The notes: generated by a model from the letters alone, not told the origin. Shown: positions 34,461 through 43,630, counted from the stretch's first letter. The stretch is 64,000 nucleotides of DNA from an uncultured Syntrophobacterales bacterium (GCA_903928915.1 CAIYSL010000098.1:186033-250032), one strand, 5' to 3'. Numbers and translations: made by a program.

Positions 34461-35438
34461 TCACTTCTTCAGGGCCTTGCCCAGCTCCTTCTGCAGCTCG
34501 TACTCCTCCCGCCAGGCCTTGCCGAACTCGTCGGGCCCCAGATAGTAGACCTCGTCGCCGAACTGCTTGATCATCGTCACGACCGTCTTATCCTCGGTCA
34601 TCTTCTTGAAGGCTTGAGCCAGCTTGTCGACGATCGGGCGGGGGGTTCCCTTGGGGGCCAGGACGGCCCGCCACATCAGGTTGATCACGTTCACCCCCTC
34701 CTCCTTGGCGGTGGGGGTATCGGGCAGTTTTTCCTCGCGCTTGTTGTCCAGAACGGCCAGGGCGTTGAGCTTGCCCGACTTGATGTGCGGCAGGAGCGCC
34801 GTGACCAGCCCGCCGGTAACATCGGCATGTCCGCCCAGGACCGCCAGCAGCGCGGGACCGCCGCCGTCATAGGGAACGTTCTTCGTCTTGATGCCGGTCT
34901 GCTTGCCGATCATCTTCCAGGGCAGGTCGGCCTGACCCCAGGGCCCCGTGTTGGCGAAGATCAGCTTGTCGGGATTGGCCTTCGCCCAGGCCAGCATCTC
35001 CTTGAACGTCTTGTACGGCGCCCCCGCGCGGGCGGCGATGATGGTGGGGCTGTAGTTGATCCGGCAGACGGCCATCAGGTCGTCCGGCCCCTTCGACCGG
35101 CCCTCGACGGCGGGATAGGTGGTGCTCCACCCCATGCCGCCGAACAGCAGGGTGTAGCCGTCCGGTGCGGCCTTGGCCACCATCTCGGAGCCGATCGCTC
35201 CGCCCCCGCCGGGCTTGAGCTGAACGATGATCGGCTGACCCAGGTACTGCGCCGCCACGCTGGTCACCGCCCGGGCAGTCAGATCGTGGGACCCGCCCGC
35301 CCCCACCGGGATGATCAGGGTCACGGGTTTGGTGGGGAACTCTTCCGCAGCCGCGGCCGCGGATACCCCCAGGCCGACCGACGCCAGGGCCACACACAGG
35401 CCGACCACGATCTTCGTCAAAAGATTACGCATGCCCAT
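34461..35438 (-). CDS. TTT-family periplasmic substrate-binding protein (TctC/Bug)
   Basis: 325 residues with a Sec signal ending SAAAAAEEF. Mature start FPTKPVTLIIPVGAGGSHDL is the Bug-family hallmark; APDGYTLLFGG follows near residue 85. The ATG at 35438 lies 5 bases after AAGGAGG. In this family the ligand is a carboxylate or related small molecule; here the ligand should be the substrate of the upstream enzymes. The Ser-His-Asp-Leu variation after GAGG agrees with many members. Confidence 0.92.
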   Translation of the reverse strand: MGMRNLLTKIVVGLCVALASVGLGVSAAAAAEEFPTKPVTLIIPVGAGGSHDLTARAVTSVAAQYLGQPIIVQLKPGGGGAIGSEMVAKAAPDGYTLLFGGMGWSTTYPAVEGRSKGPDDLMAVCRINYSPTIIAARAGAPYKTFKEMLAWAKANPDKLIFANTGPWGQADLPWKMIGKQTGIKTKNVPYDGGGPALLAVLGGHADVTGGLVTALLPHIKSGKLNALAVLDNKREEKLPDTPTAKEEGVNVINLMWRAVLAPKGTPRPIVDKLAQAFKKMTEDKTVVTMIKQFGDEVYYLGPDEFGKAWREEYELQKELGKALKK

Positions 35439-35479
35439 ATTTTCCTCCTTTGCTGAAGCGATCGCTGACAATCGTTGCC

Positions 35480-36847
35480 CTACACCGCGCCCTTCGCCGC
35501 GTTCAGGAACCGCCGCTGATAGGAGACCACCTGATTCGTGCTGGTGAACCGCGCGAGATACTCGGGCTCCGCGGTGATCACCACCCGGTCGATCATGTCC
35601 ACGAACTCGTCCTCGGTGAGCATCGAATCGATCGCCGGATACATGGTCTCACCCTCCATGCTGCAGATGATCAGCCGCGTGTCGGGCAGGTTGCAGTTCC
35701 TCAGCACCCGCAGGTTATGACGGACCGCGTCGAGGCCGTCGTCGCCTTCGAGCCCCTCTTCGACCTGCCGGTACGTGACGATCCGCTCGCCCATCTTCTT
35801 CACGTCGAACAGGTCCATGTCGGCCGCACTCGGCGGGAGATAATCCTTCTCGACGAAGAATTTCCTGAGGTCGGCGAGGACCTTCTTGTCGTCGGACAGT
35901 CGGTACATATCCAGGTACTGCCTGATGGCTGCGCTCTGAATCTGCCGGTGCCGGATGAAGCTGTTGATGAAATACGGCTTCGCCTGCAGGGCCAGGGCCG
36001 TCTGGAAGGGCTCGAACATCAGCGTGAAATTGATCCGGAAGCCGTGCTCGCGCAGCTTCAGCGCGAGGTTGTGGCCGTGCACCATGTCCGCCGTCCGGCC
36101 GTCATCGAAGCGCCGTTTGAACAGCTTGTCGCCTTCCAGGAGCTCGCCCATGTTCTGCATGTTGACCGGCCCGGTATGCGGCACTTTGATCACCACGCGG
36201 TACGGGGAGAGCATCTCCCGGAATTTCTCCGCCTCCTCGAGGCACTTCTGGACGTCGTCGAAGGGGTTGTTCAGCTCGACGCTGATGTCGGCGCCGGGGC
36301 CGAGGATCCTGCCGATCTCCCCCATCACCTCGTCGCGCGTCTTGAACTTGGCGCCCACGTTCGCCTTCGGGTTGTTGATGAACAGGTCGTAGATGATGCC
36401 CGGGTTGCAGGTCAGATTGACGATCAGGTTGCTGATCGCCCCCACCTCGTAGGGGTTGGCGCTGTCGGCGGAGAACAGCAGATTCGTCGGCCGCTTCTGC
36501 CCGTTCTCGTCGTACCCGATGTCGCGCACCAGATCCACCCGGAGCAGTCCGTCCCGTTCGAGGACGTATTCGATCCGGAAGCCCTGCGGCGTCTCGTTCG
36601 CCGGCACCTTGAAATAATCGATCACCTCCCGGAAATTCTTGGTCACCCCGATCGCCTTCGTGACGTATCTCAGGTCGTCATACAGCGCCAGCGTGATCGG
36701 CAGGTCGAGCACGCGCTTCACGTATTTCTCCTCAGGGGTGACGAGCGTTGCGCCTTCCCCCTTCGTATCGGACAGCAGCGCTCCCAGCGAGGTCCGCACC
36801 CCTTCGTCCAACAGTTGTTCCCTTCCCTGATTCGGCGTTACCTTCAT
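35480..36847 (-). CDS. Transaldolase-like family protein
   Basis: 455 residues, longer than ordinary transaldolases. The central part SANPYEVGAISNLIVNLTCN with PGIIYDLFINNP, then RVVIKVPHTGPVNMQNMGEL, resembles the transaldolase (beta/alpha)8 barrel, where the Lys in VVIKVP would form the Schiff base. Start at 36847 is set by GGTGGAG and by the end of meaningful sequence. I know of no characterised member. In this operon it may cleave or rearrange a ketose-like intermediate together with the DapA-type aldolase. It is 41 bases ahead of tctC. Confidence 0.6.
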   Translation of the reverse strand: MKVTPNQGREQLLDEGVRTSLGALLSDTKGEGATLVTPEEKYVKRVLDLPITLALYDDLRYVTKAIGVTKNFREVIDYFKVPANETPQGFRIEYVLERDGLLRVDLVRDIGYDENGQKRPTNLLFSADSANPYEVGAISNLIVNLTCNPGIIYDLFINNPKANVGAKFKTRDEVMGEIGRILGPGADISVELNNPFDDVQKCLEEAEKFREMLSPYRVVIKVPHTGPVNMQNMGELLEGDKLFKRRFDDGRTADMVHGHNLALKLREHGFRINFTLMFEPFQTALALQAKPYFINSFIRHRQIQSAAIRQYLDMYRLSDDKKVLADLRKFFVEKDYLPPSAADMDLFDVKKMGERIVTYRQVEEGLEGDDGLDAVRHNLRVLRNCNLPDTRLIICSMEGETMYPAIDSMLTEDEFVDMIDRVVITAEPEYLARFTSTNQVVSYQRRFLNAAKGAV

Positions 36848-36929
36848 TTTCTCCACCTCGTTCGTTCCTGATTTTCCCATCCGCAGCGCAGCAACGGACC
36901 CTTGTGCGGGAACCGTTCGCCCGTGCACA

Positions 36930-37937
36930 TCATTTCCTCTTCAGCCCCTCCCACCGCGCAAGCGACAGCACCTCCGGATTGGCCACGTTTTCGGGGATGA
37001 ACCCGTCGAGCAGGTCGACCACCCGCTGGGCCCCGGAAACGGCCATCCGCGTCACGCACTCCTCGGTCAGCGCCGCCGTATGGGGAGTGAGTATCACATT
37101 CGGCAGGGAAAGCAACCCATTTTCCGGCGGGATCGGCTCCTGCGCGAAGACGTCGAGCCCCGCGCCGGCGATGACCCCCTCTTGAAGCGCGCCCACCAAG
37201 TCCGCCTCGTCGATGACCCCGCCCCGCGACGTGTTGATGATGAAGGCCGTCTTCTTCATCGCGGCGAAGAACCGGCGGTCGAACATCCCCTTGGTTTCGG
37301 CCGTCAGCGGGATGTGGAGCGAGATGACGTCGGCCTTCCGGGCGAGCTCGTCCAGGTCGACGAAGGTCACCCACTCCTTGTACTCGGCCTTCTGGGCGTC
37401 CGTCAGCAGGGCGTCGAAGGCCAGCACCTTCATGGCGAAGATCGTCCGGCAGGCCCGGGCGATCTCCGAGCCGATCCGCCCGAACCCCACGACGCCGATC
37501 GTCTTTTCGCGCAGATCCTGCGGGAGGTTCTTGTACCGGATCGCGAAATTGCCCTTGCGCACCTCCGAGTCCATGCGGAACAGCTGCTTGAACAGCGCCA
37601 GGATCAGCGAGAGGCCGTGCTCGGCCACCGAGGTGGTGTTGACCCCGATGCTGGAGGTCACGATGATCCCCTGCGCGGTCGCGGCGGGGATGTCGACGTT
37701 GTCGACCCCGGCGCCGGTGCGGGAGATCATCATCAACTCGTTCGGGTAGGCCAGGAGTTCCCGGGTGACCTTGATCCCGGTCCGCAGGACGATCGCCCGC
37801 GCCTCCTTCATCAGCGGCCCGACGATCTCGGGCTTCGGGGCGCTGGCCGTGATCAGCCGGAGACCCCGCGCTTCCAGGACAGCAACCGCCTCGGCCTCGA
37901 TCGGCTGGGGCAACAGTACCGTCATCTCATTCGCCAT
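36930..37937 (-). CDS. D-2-hydroxyacid dehydrogenase (SerA-like)
   Basis: 335 residues. NAD-binding motif TIGVVGFGRIGSEIARACR and the catalytic Arg (NTSRGGVIDEADL), Glu and His (LTPHTAALTEE) are present. ATG at 37937 follows AAAGGA and gives the family N-terminus. It interconverts a 2-oxo acid and a D-2-hydroxy acid with NAD(H). It is 11 bases after the SDR gene, consistent with two successive dehydrogenase steps in one pathway. The exact substrate is unknown; homology to phosphoglycerate dehydrogenase does not settle it. Confidence 0.9.
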   Translation of the reverse strand: MANEMTVLLPQPIEAEAVAVLEARGLRLITASAPKPEIVGPLMKEARAIVLRTGIKVTRELLAYPNELMMISRTGAGVDNVDIPAATAQGIIVTSSIGVNTTSVAEHGLSLILALFKQLFRMDSEVRKGNFAIRYKNLPQDLREKTIGVVGFGRIGSEIARACRTIFAMKVLAFDALLTDAQKAEYKEWVTFVDLDELARKADVISLHIPLTAETKGMFDRRFFAAMKKTAFIINTSRGGVIDEADLVGALQEGVIAGAGLDVFAQEPIPPENGLLSLPNVILTPHTAALTEECVTRMAVSGAQRVVDLLDGFIPENVANPEVLSLARWEGLKRK

Positions 37938-37948
37938 GCTCAATCCTT

Positions 37949-38722
37949 TCAGCGCAGATACCTGCCGCCGCAGACATCCAGCGTGATCCCGGTGATGTAG
38001 CTCGCCTCGTCGGACAGGAGAAACACGATGGCCGCGGTGATCTCCTCGACCTTGCTCAGCCGCCGAAGCGGGATCTGGGAATAGACCTTCTGCTTCTCCT
38101 CCTCGCTCCGGGCGTCCCAGAGGCCCTGCATCCGTTCGCTGGTCATGGCCACCGTGGGGGCGACGGCGTTGATCCGCACCCCCAGCGGGCCGAAGTCGTA
38201 GGCGAGCTGCCGGGTGATCCCTTCGACGCCCGCCTTGGCGGCCGAGTACTGCACCCCGGCGAGCGAGGCGCGCCAGTGGCCGGCCAGGGCGGAGATGTTG
38301 ACGATCGCCCCCTTCCCCTGGCTGACCATCGTCGGGATCACCTGCTGGCAGCAGAGGAACGTCCCCTTCATGTTCACGTCCACCACCAGGTCCCAGTGTT
38401 TCTCCTCGACCTCCTCGAGCTTGTAGGGGGTGTTGAGGGAACCGCCGGCACAGTTGACGAGGCAGTCGATCCTCCCCCAGGCGTCCAGGACCTGCCGCAC
38501 CCCGTTTTCGACCTCGGAGCGCTTCGTGATGTCCACCTTGATCCCGATCACCTCGGCGCCGTTTTGCTTCTTGATCTCCTCCACGGCGCCCGCGATCGTC
38601 TGCTCGTTGATGTCCGCCACGACGACCTTCGCCCCTTCCCGAGCGCAGGCCTGGCCGATCGACAGCCCCATCCCCTGGCCGGCCCCGGTAACGATTGTCA
38701 CTCTCCCCTTCAGCCTCTCCAT
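37949..38722 (-). CDS. Short-chain dehydrogenase/reductase
   Basis: 257-residue classical SDR: cofactor motif TGAGQGMGLSIG near residue 12, NCAGG, and catalytic Ser/Tyr/Lys in NISALAG and YSAAKAG. Asp in VVVADIN near residue 38 favours NAD over NADP. The ATG at 38722 is chosen for GGGAGG 6 bases upstream. Probable alcohol or sugar-acid dehydrogenase of the catabolic operon. Confidence 0.92.
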   Translation of the reverse strand: MERLKGRVTIVTGAGQGMGLSIGQACAREGAKVVVADINEQTIAGAVEEIKKQNGAEVIGIKVDITKRSEVENGVRQVLDAWGRIDCLVNCAGGSLNTPYKLEEVEEKHWDLVVDVNMKGTFLCCQQVIPTMVSQGKGAIVNISALAGHWRASLAGVQYSAAKAGVEGITRQLAYDFGPLGVRINAVAPTVAMTSERMQGLWDARSEEEKQKVYSQIPLRRLSKVEEITAAIVFLLSDEASYITGITLDVCGGRYLR

Positions 38723-38857
38723 TCGTTCCTCCCTGTGTATGACAAGGCCCCTCTCTTCTCTCCCCGGTGGATGAAGGACGGTGCGCACGCATTCACCCGA
38801 CGGAGTGAGTACCGTCTCTCCCCCTCCCCCTCGGCGGGGGAGGGAGGAGGCGGGGGG

Positions 38858-39754
38858 CTACTGCGCGAAGGCGCTCTCGGCGAGCGACGCCTTGAGCGCG
38901 GCGATCTGCTCCGCGGTGAGCGGCAGGAGCGGCCGGCGCGGAGCGCCGCCGCAGAACCCCGCCAAGTCCATCGCCGCCTTGACCCCGGCCACGCCGTACG
39001 AACCGGAGACCTTATGGTTCAGGCTGACCAGCGCGGCGTTCAATTTCTCGGCCTCGTCCTGCTTGCCCTCCCGAAAGAGCGTGTACAGTCTCGCGCAGGC
39101 GTCGGGGTACACGTTGGCCAGCGAAAGCACGCCGCCGGTCCCGCCCGCCTTCAGCAGGTCGAGGAAATAGTTGGCGCTGCCCGCCAGGACGCACAGCTTC
39201 CCTTTGGCCGCTTCGAGATTCTGTTTGTAGGTTTCGCTGGAGCTGTCCTTGATCCCGATGACGTTCGGGTGGTCCTTCACGCGGTCGATCAGATCGGGCT
39301 TGATGGTGACGTTCGCGGCGACCGAGGGGTTGTTGTACAGGACCACCGGGATCGGCGAGGCGTCCGCCACGTCGGTGATGTACCCGGCGAGCACCTCCGA
39401 GGTCATCTTCTTCGCGAAGAAGTGGGGCATCAAGAGGCTCGCCATGTCCGCCCCTTCGTCGGCCGCCCGCAGGACCATGTCGATCGTCTCCTTCGTGCTC
39501 TCGAACCCCATTCCGGCCATCACGCCCTTGCCCTTGGCCCGGTACCTGACCACGGTCCTGAGCACCTGGAACCGTTCGTCGATCGAAAGGGTCTTGTACT
39601 CGCCGTTCGTCCCGAGGACGAAATACCCCGCCAGCCCCGTCTCGTTCATCTTTTCCACGTTCGCGATCAGACCGTGGAACAGCACCCGGTCCTCCTTGAA
39701 CGGGGTGACCATCGGGGTGAGCACCCCGGATAATTCTCGCTTCTTCGTCGCCAT
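38858..39754 (-). CDS. DapA-family aldolase/dehydratase
   Basis: 298 residues. Schiff-base Lys169 in VIGIKDSS and Tyr140 in VVLYNNP match the DapA/N-acetylneuraminate lyase superfamily. The usual TTGE loop reads GTNGEY, so it is not the lysine-pathway enzyme but one of the catabolic 2-oxo-acid aldolases or dehydratases. A 136-base gap with a CCTCCCCC/GGGGGAGG stem-loop (about 38821-38845) separates it from the SDR gene downstream. It follows the Tm-1-like gene by 14 bases. Confidence 0.88.
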   Translation of the reverse strand: MATKKRELSGVLTPMVTPFKEDRVLFHGLIANVEKMNETGLAGYFVLGTNGEYKTLSIDERFQVLRTVVRYRAKGKGVMAGMGFESTKETIDMVLRAADEGADMASLLMPHFFAKKMTSEVLAGYITDVADASPIPVVLYNNPSVAANVTIKPDLIDRVKDHPNVIGIKDSSSETYKQNLEAAKGKLCVLAGSANYFLDLLKAGGTGGVLSLANVYPDACARLYTLFREGKQDEAEKLNAALVSLNHKVSGSYGVAGVKAAMDLAGFCGGAPRRPLLPLTAEQIAALKASLAESAFAQ

Positions 39755-39768
39755 AGCATCCTCCTGAC

Positions 39769-41031
39769 TTAGTGATTCATGAATCGTACGAGTTCATCCA
39801 CGAGGGCATCGATGAATGCGTCGTCGTTGATGTGGTAGTCGAGTTCGTCGTAGGGGATCCGCGGGTCGAGGTGCGCCTTCAGCGTCCCGATGAACACCCG
39901 GTTGGCCTCGGGGTCCCAGTGCGGCCCCCCCTCGTGGTCCGGGTAGGAAAACCCCTTGAGCGGGATGAAGACATGCGTCGGCCCCTTGGCGGCGTTGAGC
40001 CGCTCGGCCACGACGAGCGCGGCCTTCCCGATCTCTTCGGGGGAGAGCCGCACCAGCGTGAGAAAGGAGTTGTGCACGATGTACTTGCGTTTGAGCATCT
40101 CCGGGGGAAGCGTCTCGACGGGCCCCCGCACCGCATAGTTGATGCTCCCCGGCGCCACGACCTGGGGCACGCCGAGCGCCCCGGCCCAGACGAGCCGGTA
40201 ATCCCGGATCGAGGCGTGCAGCCCGTTTACCACCGAATCCCCCAGCTCGTGGAGGTTGAGGTCGAGCACCCCTTTGAAGATCCCCTCGCGGATCATGTCC
40301 TCCATGGCGATCCCGCCGGTCCCGTTCTGGTGGAAGGCGATGGCGTCGTACCCCTGAGCGGCCAGGAGCCTGCTCGCCCGCATCGCCCCCTGGGTGACGG
40401 TGCCGAGCATCGACAGGGCTACGGGCGGACGGTCCGACGCGCCGTACCCGCTGACGGCGGCGTTGGTCACCATGCCGCAGATCGCCGCCGCCGCGTTGTC
40501 GAACACCCGCCGGGTGATGAAATTGAGCCCCTGGATGTCGGCGACGGAGTGCAGCATGGCGATGTCCTTCGTCCCCACGAAGGGGCCGAAGGTCGCGCGC
40601 CCCGAGGCGACGGTGGAGACCATCAGTTTCGGGACCCCGAAGGGGAGCTCGCGCATCGCCGCGGTCCCGATATCGGTCCCCTGGGCGCCGCCGATCGAGA
40701 CGATCCCCTGGATCCGTCCCTGGTCGTGGAGTTCCTTCGTCAGGCAGGCGGCCCCCTTCAGCATCGTGCCGATGCAGAACCCCTTGTCCCGGGAGGTGAC
40801 CATCTTCTCGATAGACGAGCCCCCGGCCGCCGCGACCTTGTGGCGGGTGATATCGGCCGGTTTGCCGGTCTCGACGAGGATCCCCGTGTCCATCACCAGC
40901 ACACGGCACCCCAGCGACTCGATCTTATCCTTGAGGTACAGGGCCTCGTCGGCCTTCGTATCGAACGTGGCGATCAACAGGACCGTGGGCGCCTGGGGGG
41001 TATCCGCTGTATTCACAAACCGCTCCGCCAA
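39769..41031 (-). CDS. Tm-1-like ATP-binding protein (UPF0261)
   Basis: 420 residues. The N-terminal segment TVLLIATFDTKADEALYLKD and the Gly-rich GGAQGTDIGTAAMRELPFG are family hallmarks. The plant relative Tm-1 blocks tobamovirus replication, but the bacterial members are of unknown catalytic function and are found in carboxylate-degradation operons. It is the first gene of the eight-gene operon, 202 bases downstream of a consensus promoter. Upstream sequence 41032-41232 contains no gene. Confidence 0.88.
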   Translation of the reverse strand: MAERFVNTADTPQAPTVLLIATFDTKADEALYLKDKIESLGCRVLVMDTGILVETGKPADITRHKVAAAGGSSIEKMVTSRDKGFCIGTMLKGAACLTKELHDQGRIQGIVSIGGAQGTDIGTAAMRELPFGVPKLMVSTVASGRATFGPFVGTKDIAMLHSVADIQGLNFITRRVFDNAAAAICGMVTNAAVSGYGASDRPPVALSMLGTVTQGAMRASRLLAAQGYDAIAFHQNGTGGIAMEDMIREGIFKGVLDLNLHELGDSVVNGLHASIRDYRLVWAGALGVPQVVAPGSINYAVRGPVETLPPEMLKRKYIVHNSFLTLVRLSPEEIGKAALVVAERLNAAKGPTHVFIPLKGFSYPDHEGGPHWDPEANRVFIGTLKAHLDPRIPYDELDYHINDDAFIDALVDELVRFMNH

Positions 41032-41232
41032 TCGATATCAACGAGGAAACAGCATCGTTTCACCCACCGTGCCGGGCACACCGCCGGCGCGCGCCGCAGA
41101 CCGCCGCGGGAACGGCAACGCACCTCCATGGAGAGATGGGGGGGGTCGGGGTTCCGGTCAGATTATCTCTGCAACCATCGGGAATTCCCCGGTTTTACCC
41201 GACGCATGACGACCTCGTTCATTGCAGCGGCG

Positions 41233-41261
41233 AGTATATGAAGATGGCTTTTCCCTGTCAA
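41233..41261 (-). promoter_or_regulatory. Promoter of the eight-gene catabolic operon
   Basis: On the minus strand TTGACA (41261-41256), 17 bases, TATACT (41238-41233). A match this close to consensus suggests strong expression unless repressed; the palindrome at 41263-41285 lies immediately upstream of its -35. Confidence 0.75.
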
Positions 41262-41262
41262 G

Positions 41263-41285
41263 ATAATTTATAGCCGCTAAATTAT
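41263..41285. promoter_or_regulatory. Palindromic operator between divergent promoters
   Basis: ATAATTTA (41263-41270) and TAAATTAT (41278-41285) form a perfect 8-base inverted repeat around TAGCCGC. It is an AT-rich island in GC-rich DNA, centred between the two promoters. The spacing suits a dimeric regulator such as a GntR- or LysR-type protein. No regulator gene is adjacent. Confidence 0.6.
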
Positions 41286-41307
41286 GGCCGTTGCTCCTAA
41301 ACTCTCC

Positions 41308-41336
41308 TTGACATCGGCAGGGGCCTTTTCTATCCT
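41308..41336 (+). promoter_or_regulatory. Promoter of the aminotransferase gene
   Basis: TTGACA (41308-41313), 17 bases, TATCCT (41331-41336), 29 bases before the aminotransferase ATG. It diverges from the minus-strand operon promoter. Confidence 0.7.
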
Positions 41337-41365
41337 CGGACACGGCCATCACAGGGAGGAAACCC

Positions 41366-42742
41366 ATGAGCGAACGCAGCGTACCGCCGGCAACCCGGCA
41401 GTCGGCGACCCGGGCCGACCGGGCCCATCTCATCCATCCCCTGCAACATCCCAGCGAACATCAAGCCCCGAAGATCTGGGTAAAAGGTGAAGGTTCGATT
41501 GTCACGGACATCGAAGGCCGAACCTACCTCGACGCCTTGTCCGGGCTCTGGAACGTCAACATCGGCCACGGCCGCAAGGAGCTGGCCGCGGCGGCGGCGG
41601 CGCAGATGGAGCAGTTGGCCTTCATGCCCTGCTACACCGGCGCCTCCAACCTGCCGGCGATCGAACTGTCCGAACGGCTGGCAGGGCTGACCTACCCTTC
41701 CATCAACCGGTTCTTCTTCACCAGCGGCGGCGCCGAATCTACTGAATCGTCGCTCAAGACGGCCCGTTTCTACTGGAAGGCCGTAGGCAGGCCGGACAAA
41801 TGGAAGGTGATCTCCCGCGAGTGGGCCTACCACGGCGTCACGCTGGCAGCGATGAGCGCCACCGGGATCTCCGCCTACTGGCCGATGTTCGAGCCCCGCA
41901 CCCCGGGCTTCCTCCATATCCCTTCGCCTTACCCGTACTATTTCAACCGCGCGTACGAGCGCGCCGGCGGTGCCGGCTCTCCCGGCATCGCCGCGGCAAA
42001 CCTGCTGGAAGAGGCGATCCGGAAGGAGGGGGCGGAGACGATCGCGGCCTTCATCGCCGAACCGGTGCAGGGGGCGGGCGGCGTGATCGTCCCGCAGGAG
42101 GACTACTTCGGCCGGATCCGGGAGATCTGCGACCGCTACGAAATCCTGTTCATCGCCGACGAGGTGATCACGGGGTTCGGCCGCACCGGGAAATGGTTTG
42201 CCCTGGACCACTGGGGCGTGGAGCCGGACATCGTGAATTTCGCCAAGGGGATCACCTCGGGCTATGTCCCGCTGGGCGGGATCGGGGTCAGCGACAGGAT
42301 CGCCCGGGCCATCGACGATGTGGACGTGCAGCACCGTTTCATGCATGCCTACACCTATTCCGGCCACCCCACCACCTGCGCCGTGGCCCTGGCCAACCTG
42401 GACTACATGGAGCGCCACGACCTGGTTGCCCGCGCCGCCGAGACCGGGGCCTATCTCCAGGCCCGCCTGAAGGAGCTCGAAGGCCATCCCCACATAGGGG
42501 AGACGCGGGGGCTGGGGATGATCGCCGCGATCGAGCTCGTGGACGACAGGACGACCCGCAGGCAGTTCGACCCTTCGCTGCGGATCGGGGCGAAATTCCA
42601 GGCGCAGATGACCGAGCGCGGCGTCTGGTCGCGGATCAACGGGGACCGGTATTTCCTCGCGCCGCCGCTGACCACCACCCGCGAAGAAATCGACCGCATC
42701 GTAGAGGCGGCCCACACCGCACTGGCCAGGACCTTTGCCTGA
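41366..42742 (+). CDS. Class III omega-aminotransferase (beta-alanine/taurine/putrescine:pyruvate type)
   Basis: 458 residues. PLP Lys294 lies in NFAKGITSGYVPLGG, the Asp that holds the ring nitrogen is in LFIADEVITGFGRTG, and FFTSGGAESTESSLKTAR is the phosphate-binding region. This subgroup transfers amino groups from omega-amino acids or amines, commonly to pyruvate. GGGAGG lies before the ATG. Shared control with the divergent operon suggests the amine is converted into a semialdehyde that the dehydrogenases then process. Confidence 0.9.
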   Translation: MSERSVPPATRQSATRADRAHLIHPLQHPSEHQAPKIWVKGEGSIVTDIEGRTYLDALSGLWNVNIGHGRKELAAAAAAQMEQLAFMPCYTGASNLPAIELSERLAGLTYPSINRFFFTSGGAESTESSLKTARFYWKAVGRPDKWKVISREWAYHGVTLAAMSATGISAYWPMFEPRTPGFLHIPSPYPYYFNRAYERAGGAGSPGIAAANLLEEAIRKEGAETIAAFIAEPVQGAGGVIVPQEDYFGRIREICDRYEILFIADEVITGFGRTGKWFALDHWGVEPDIVNFAKGITSGYVPLGGIGVSDRIARAIDDVDVQHRFMHAYTYSGHPTTCAVALANLDYMERHDLVARAAETGAYLQARLKELEGHPHIGETRGLGMIAAIELVDDRTTRRQFDPSLRIGAKFQAQMTERGVWSRINGDRYFLAPPLTTTREEIDRIVEAAHTALARTFA

Positions 42743-42851
42743 ATGACCTATCTGCTCACCGGCAAGGTCGGGTCCGCCGGGAGTGCACAACACAGTGCAA
42801 AGATCACCGCGTGGGGGGAGAGTTCGTGTGGCAGGACGACTACCCTCCGCA

Positions 42852-42879
42852 GATCAAGGCCGGCTGGCCGGCCTTGATC
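42852..42879. repeat. Perfect 13-bp inverted repeat
   Basis: GATCAAGGCCGGC (42852-42864) and its complement (42867-42879), separated by 2 bases, in the 174-base gap between the aminotransferase and hydrolase genes. No T tract follows, so it is an intercistronic hairpin or a weak terminator. Confidence 0.55.
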
Positions 42880-42916
42880 GTGTAAGTGCGAGCACGGATG
42901 AATCAGAAGGGAGAGC

Positions 42917-43630
42917 ATGAGCATGCAGCCGCCGGTTGAGATCAGCGACAGGAGCGAATACAGGCGCAGGATGAACGAACTGCTCACGATCGACAAACGC
43001 AGGACGGTCATCGTCACCGTGGACATGCAGAACGATTACCTCGACATGAACCTCGCGACCGCGCCGGTTGCGCCGGAGGAGGCCGCGCGGGTCATCGCGA
43101 GCACCCGGCGGCTGCTCGAGTTCGCGCGCGCCGAATCCATCCCGGTCATCCACGTATACGTGAAACGCCGGCCCGTCGAGGTGGAGCGCGGGTTCGAATC
43201 GCATCCGCTGGTCAGCATCAGCCAGCGGGCGCGCTGCTCCCAGAACGCCCAGGCCGAGGCGCGCAGGGGGCCGGACCGCGTGGAAGGAACGCCCCAGGCG
43301 GAGCTGCCCGCGGCGCTCGTGGCAACCGGCGACGTGCACGTCACCACCAAGCGCGTGATGGACTCCTTTCACGGGACCGATCTGGACACGCTCGTCGGCA
43401 GGGTGTTCAAGGCCGAGACGGTCGTGCTGACCGGCATCAACACCGATACCTGCGTGATGGCCACGACCTTCGCCGCGGGCAACCGGGGGTACCGCCCCGT
43501 GGTCATCTCGGACTGCGTCGCCAGCATGCGCGGCCGCGACCAGCACTGGATGGCCCTCGAAATCATGTCGCGTTCCATCGCCTGGGTGTTGACCGTGGAC
43601 GAATTCGCCGCCAAGGTCCGGGCCGGCTAA
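42917..43630 (+). CDS. Isochorismatase-family cysteine hydrolase
   Basis: 237 residues. The catalytic triad is visible: Asp36 in VTVDMQND, Lys145 in VTTKRVMDSF and Cys179 in GINTDTCVMAT with the cis-peptide pattern. This family includes N-carbamoylsarcosine amidase, ureidoacrylate and biuret hydrolases, which release ammonia or carbamate from amides. GGGAGAGC lies before the ATG; ATG at 42923 is an alternative. With the aminotransferase it suggests degradation of a nitrogen-containing compound. Confidence 0.88.
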   Translation: MSMQPPVEISDRSEYRRRMNELLTIDKRRTVIVTVDMQNDYLDMNLATAPVAPEEAARVIASTRRLLEFARAESIPVIHVYVKRRPVEVERGFESHPLVSISQRARCSQNAQAEARRGPDRVEGTPQAELPAALVATGDVHVTTKRVMDSFHGTDLDTLVGRVFKAETVVLTGINTDTCVMATTFAAGNRGYRPVVISDCVASMRGRDQHWMALEIMSRSIAWVLTVDEFAAKVRAG

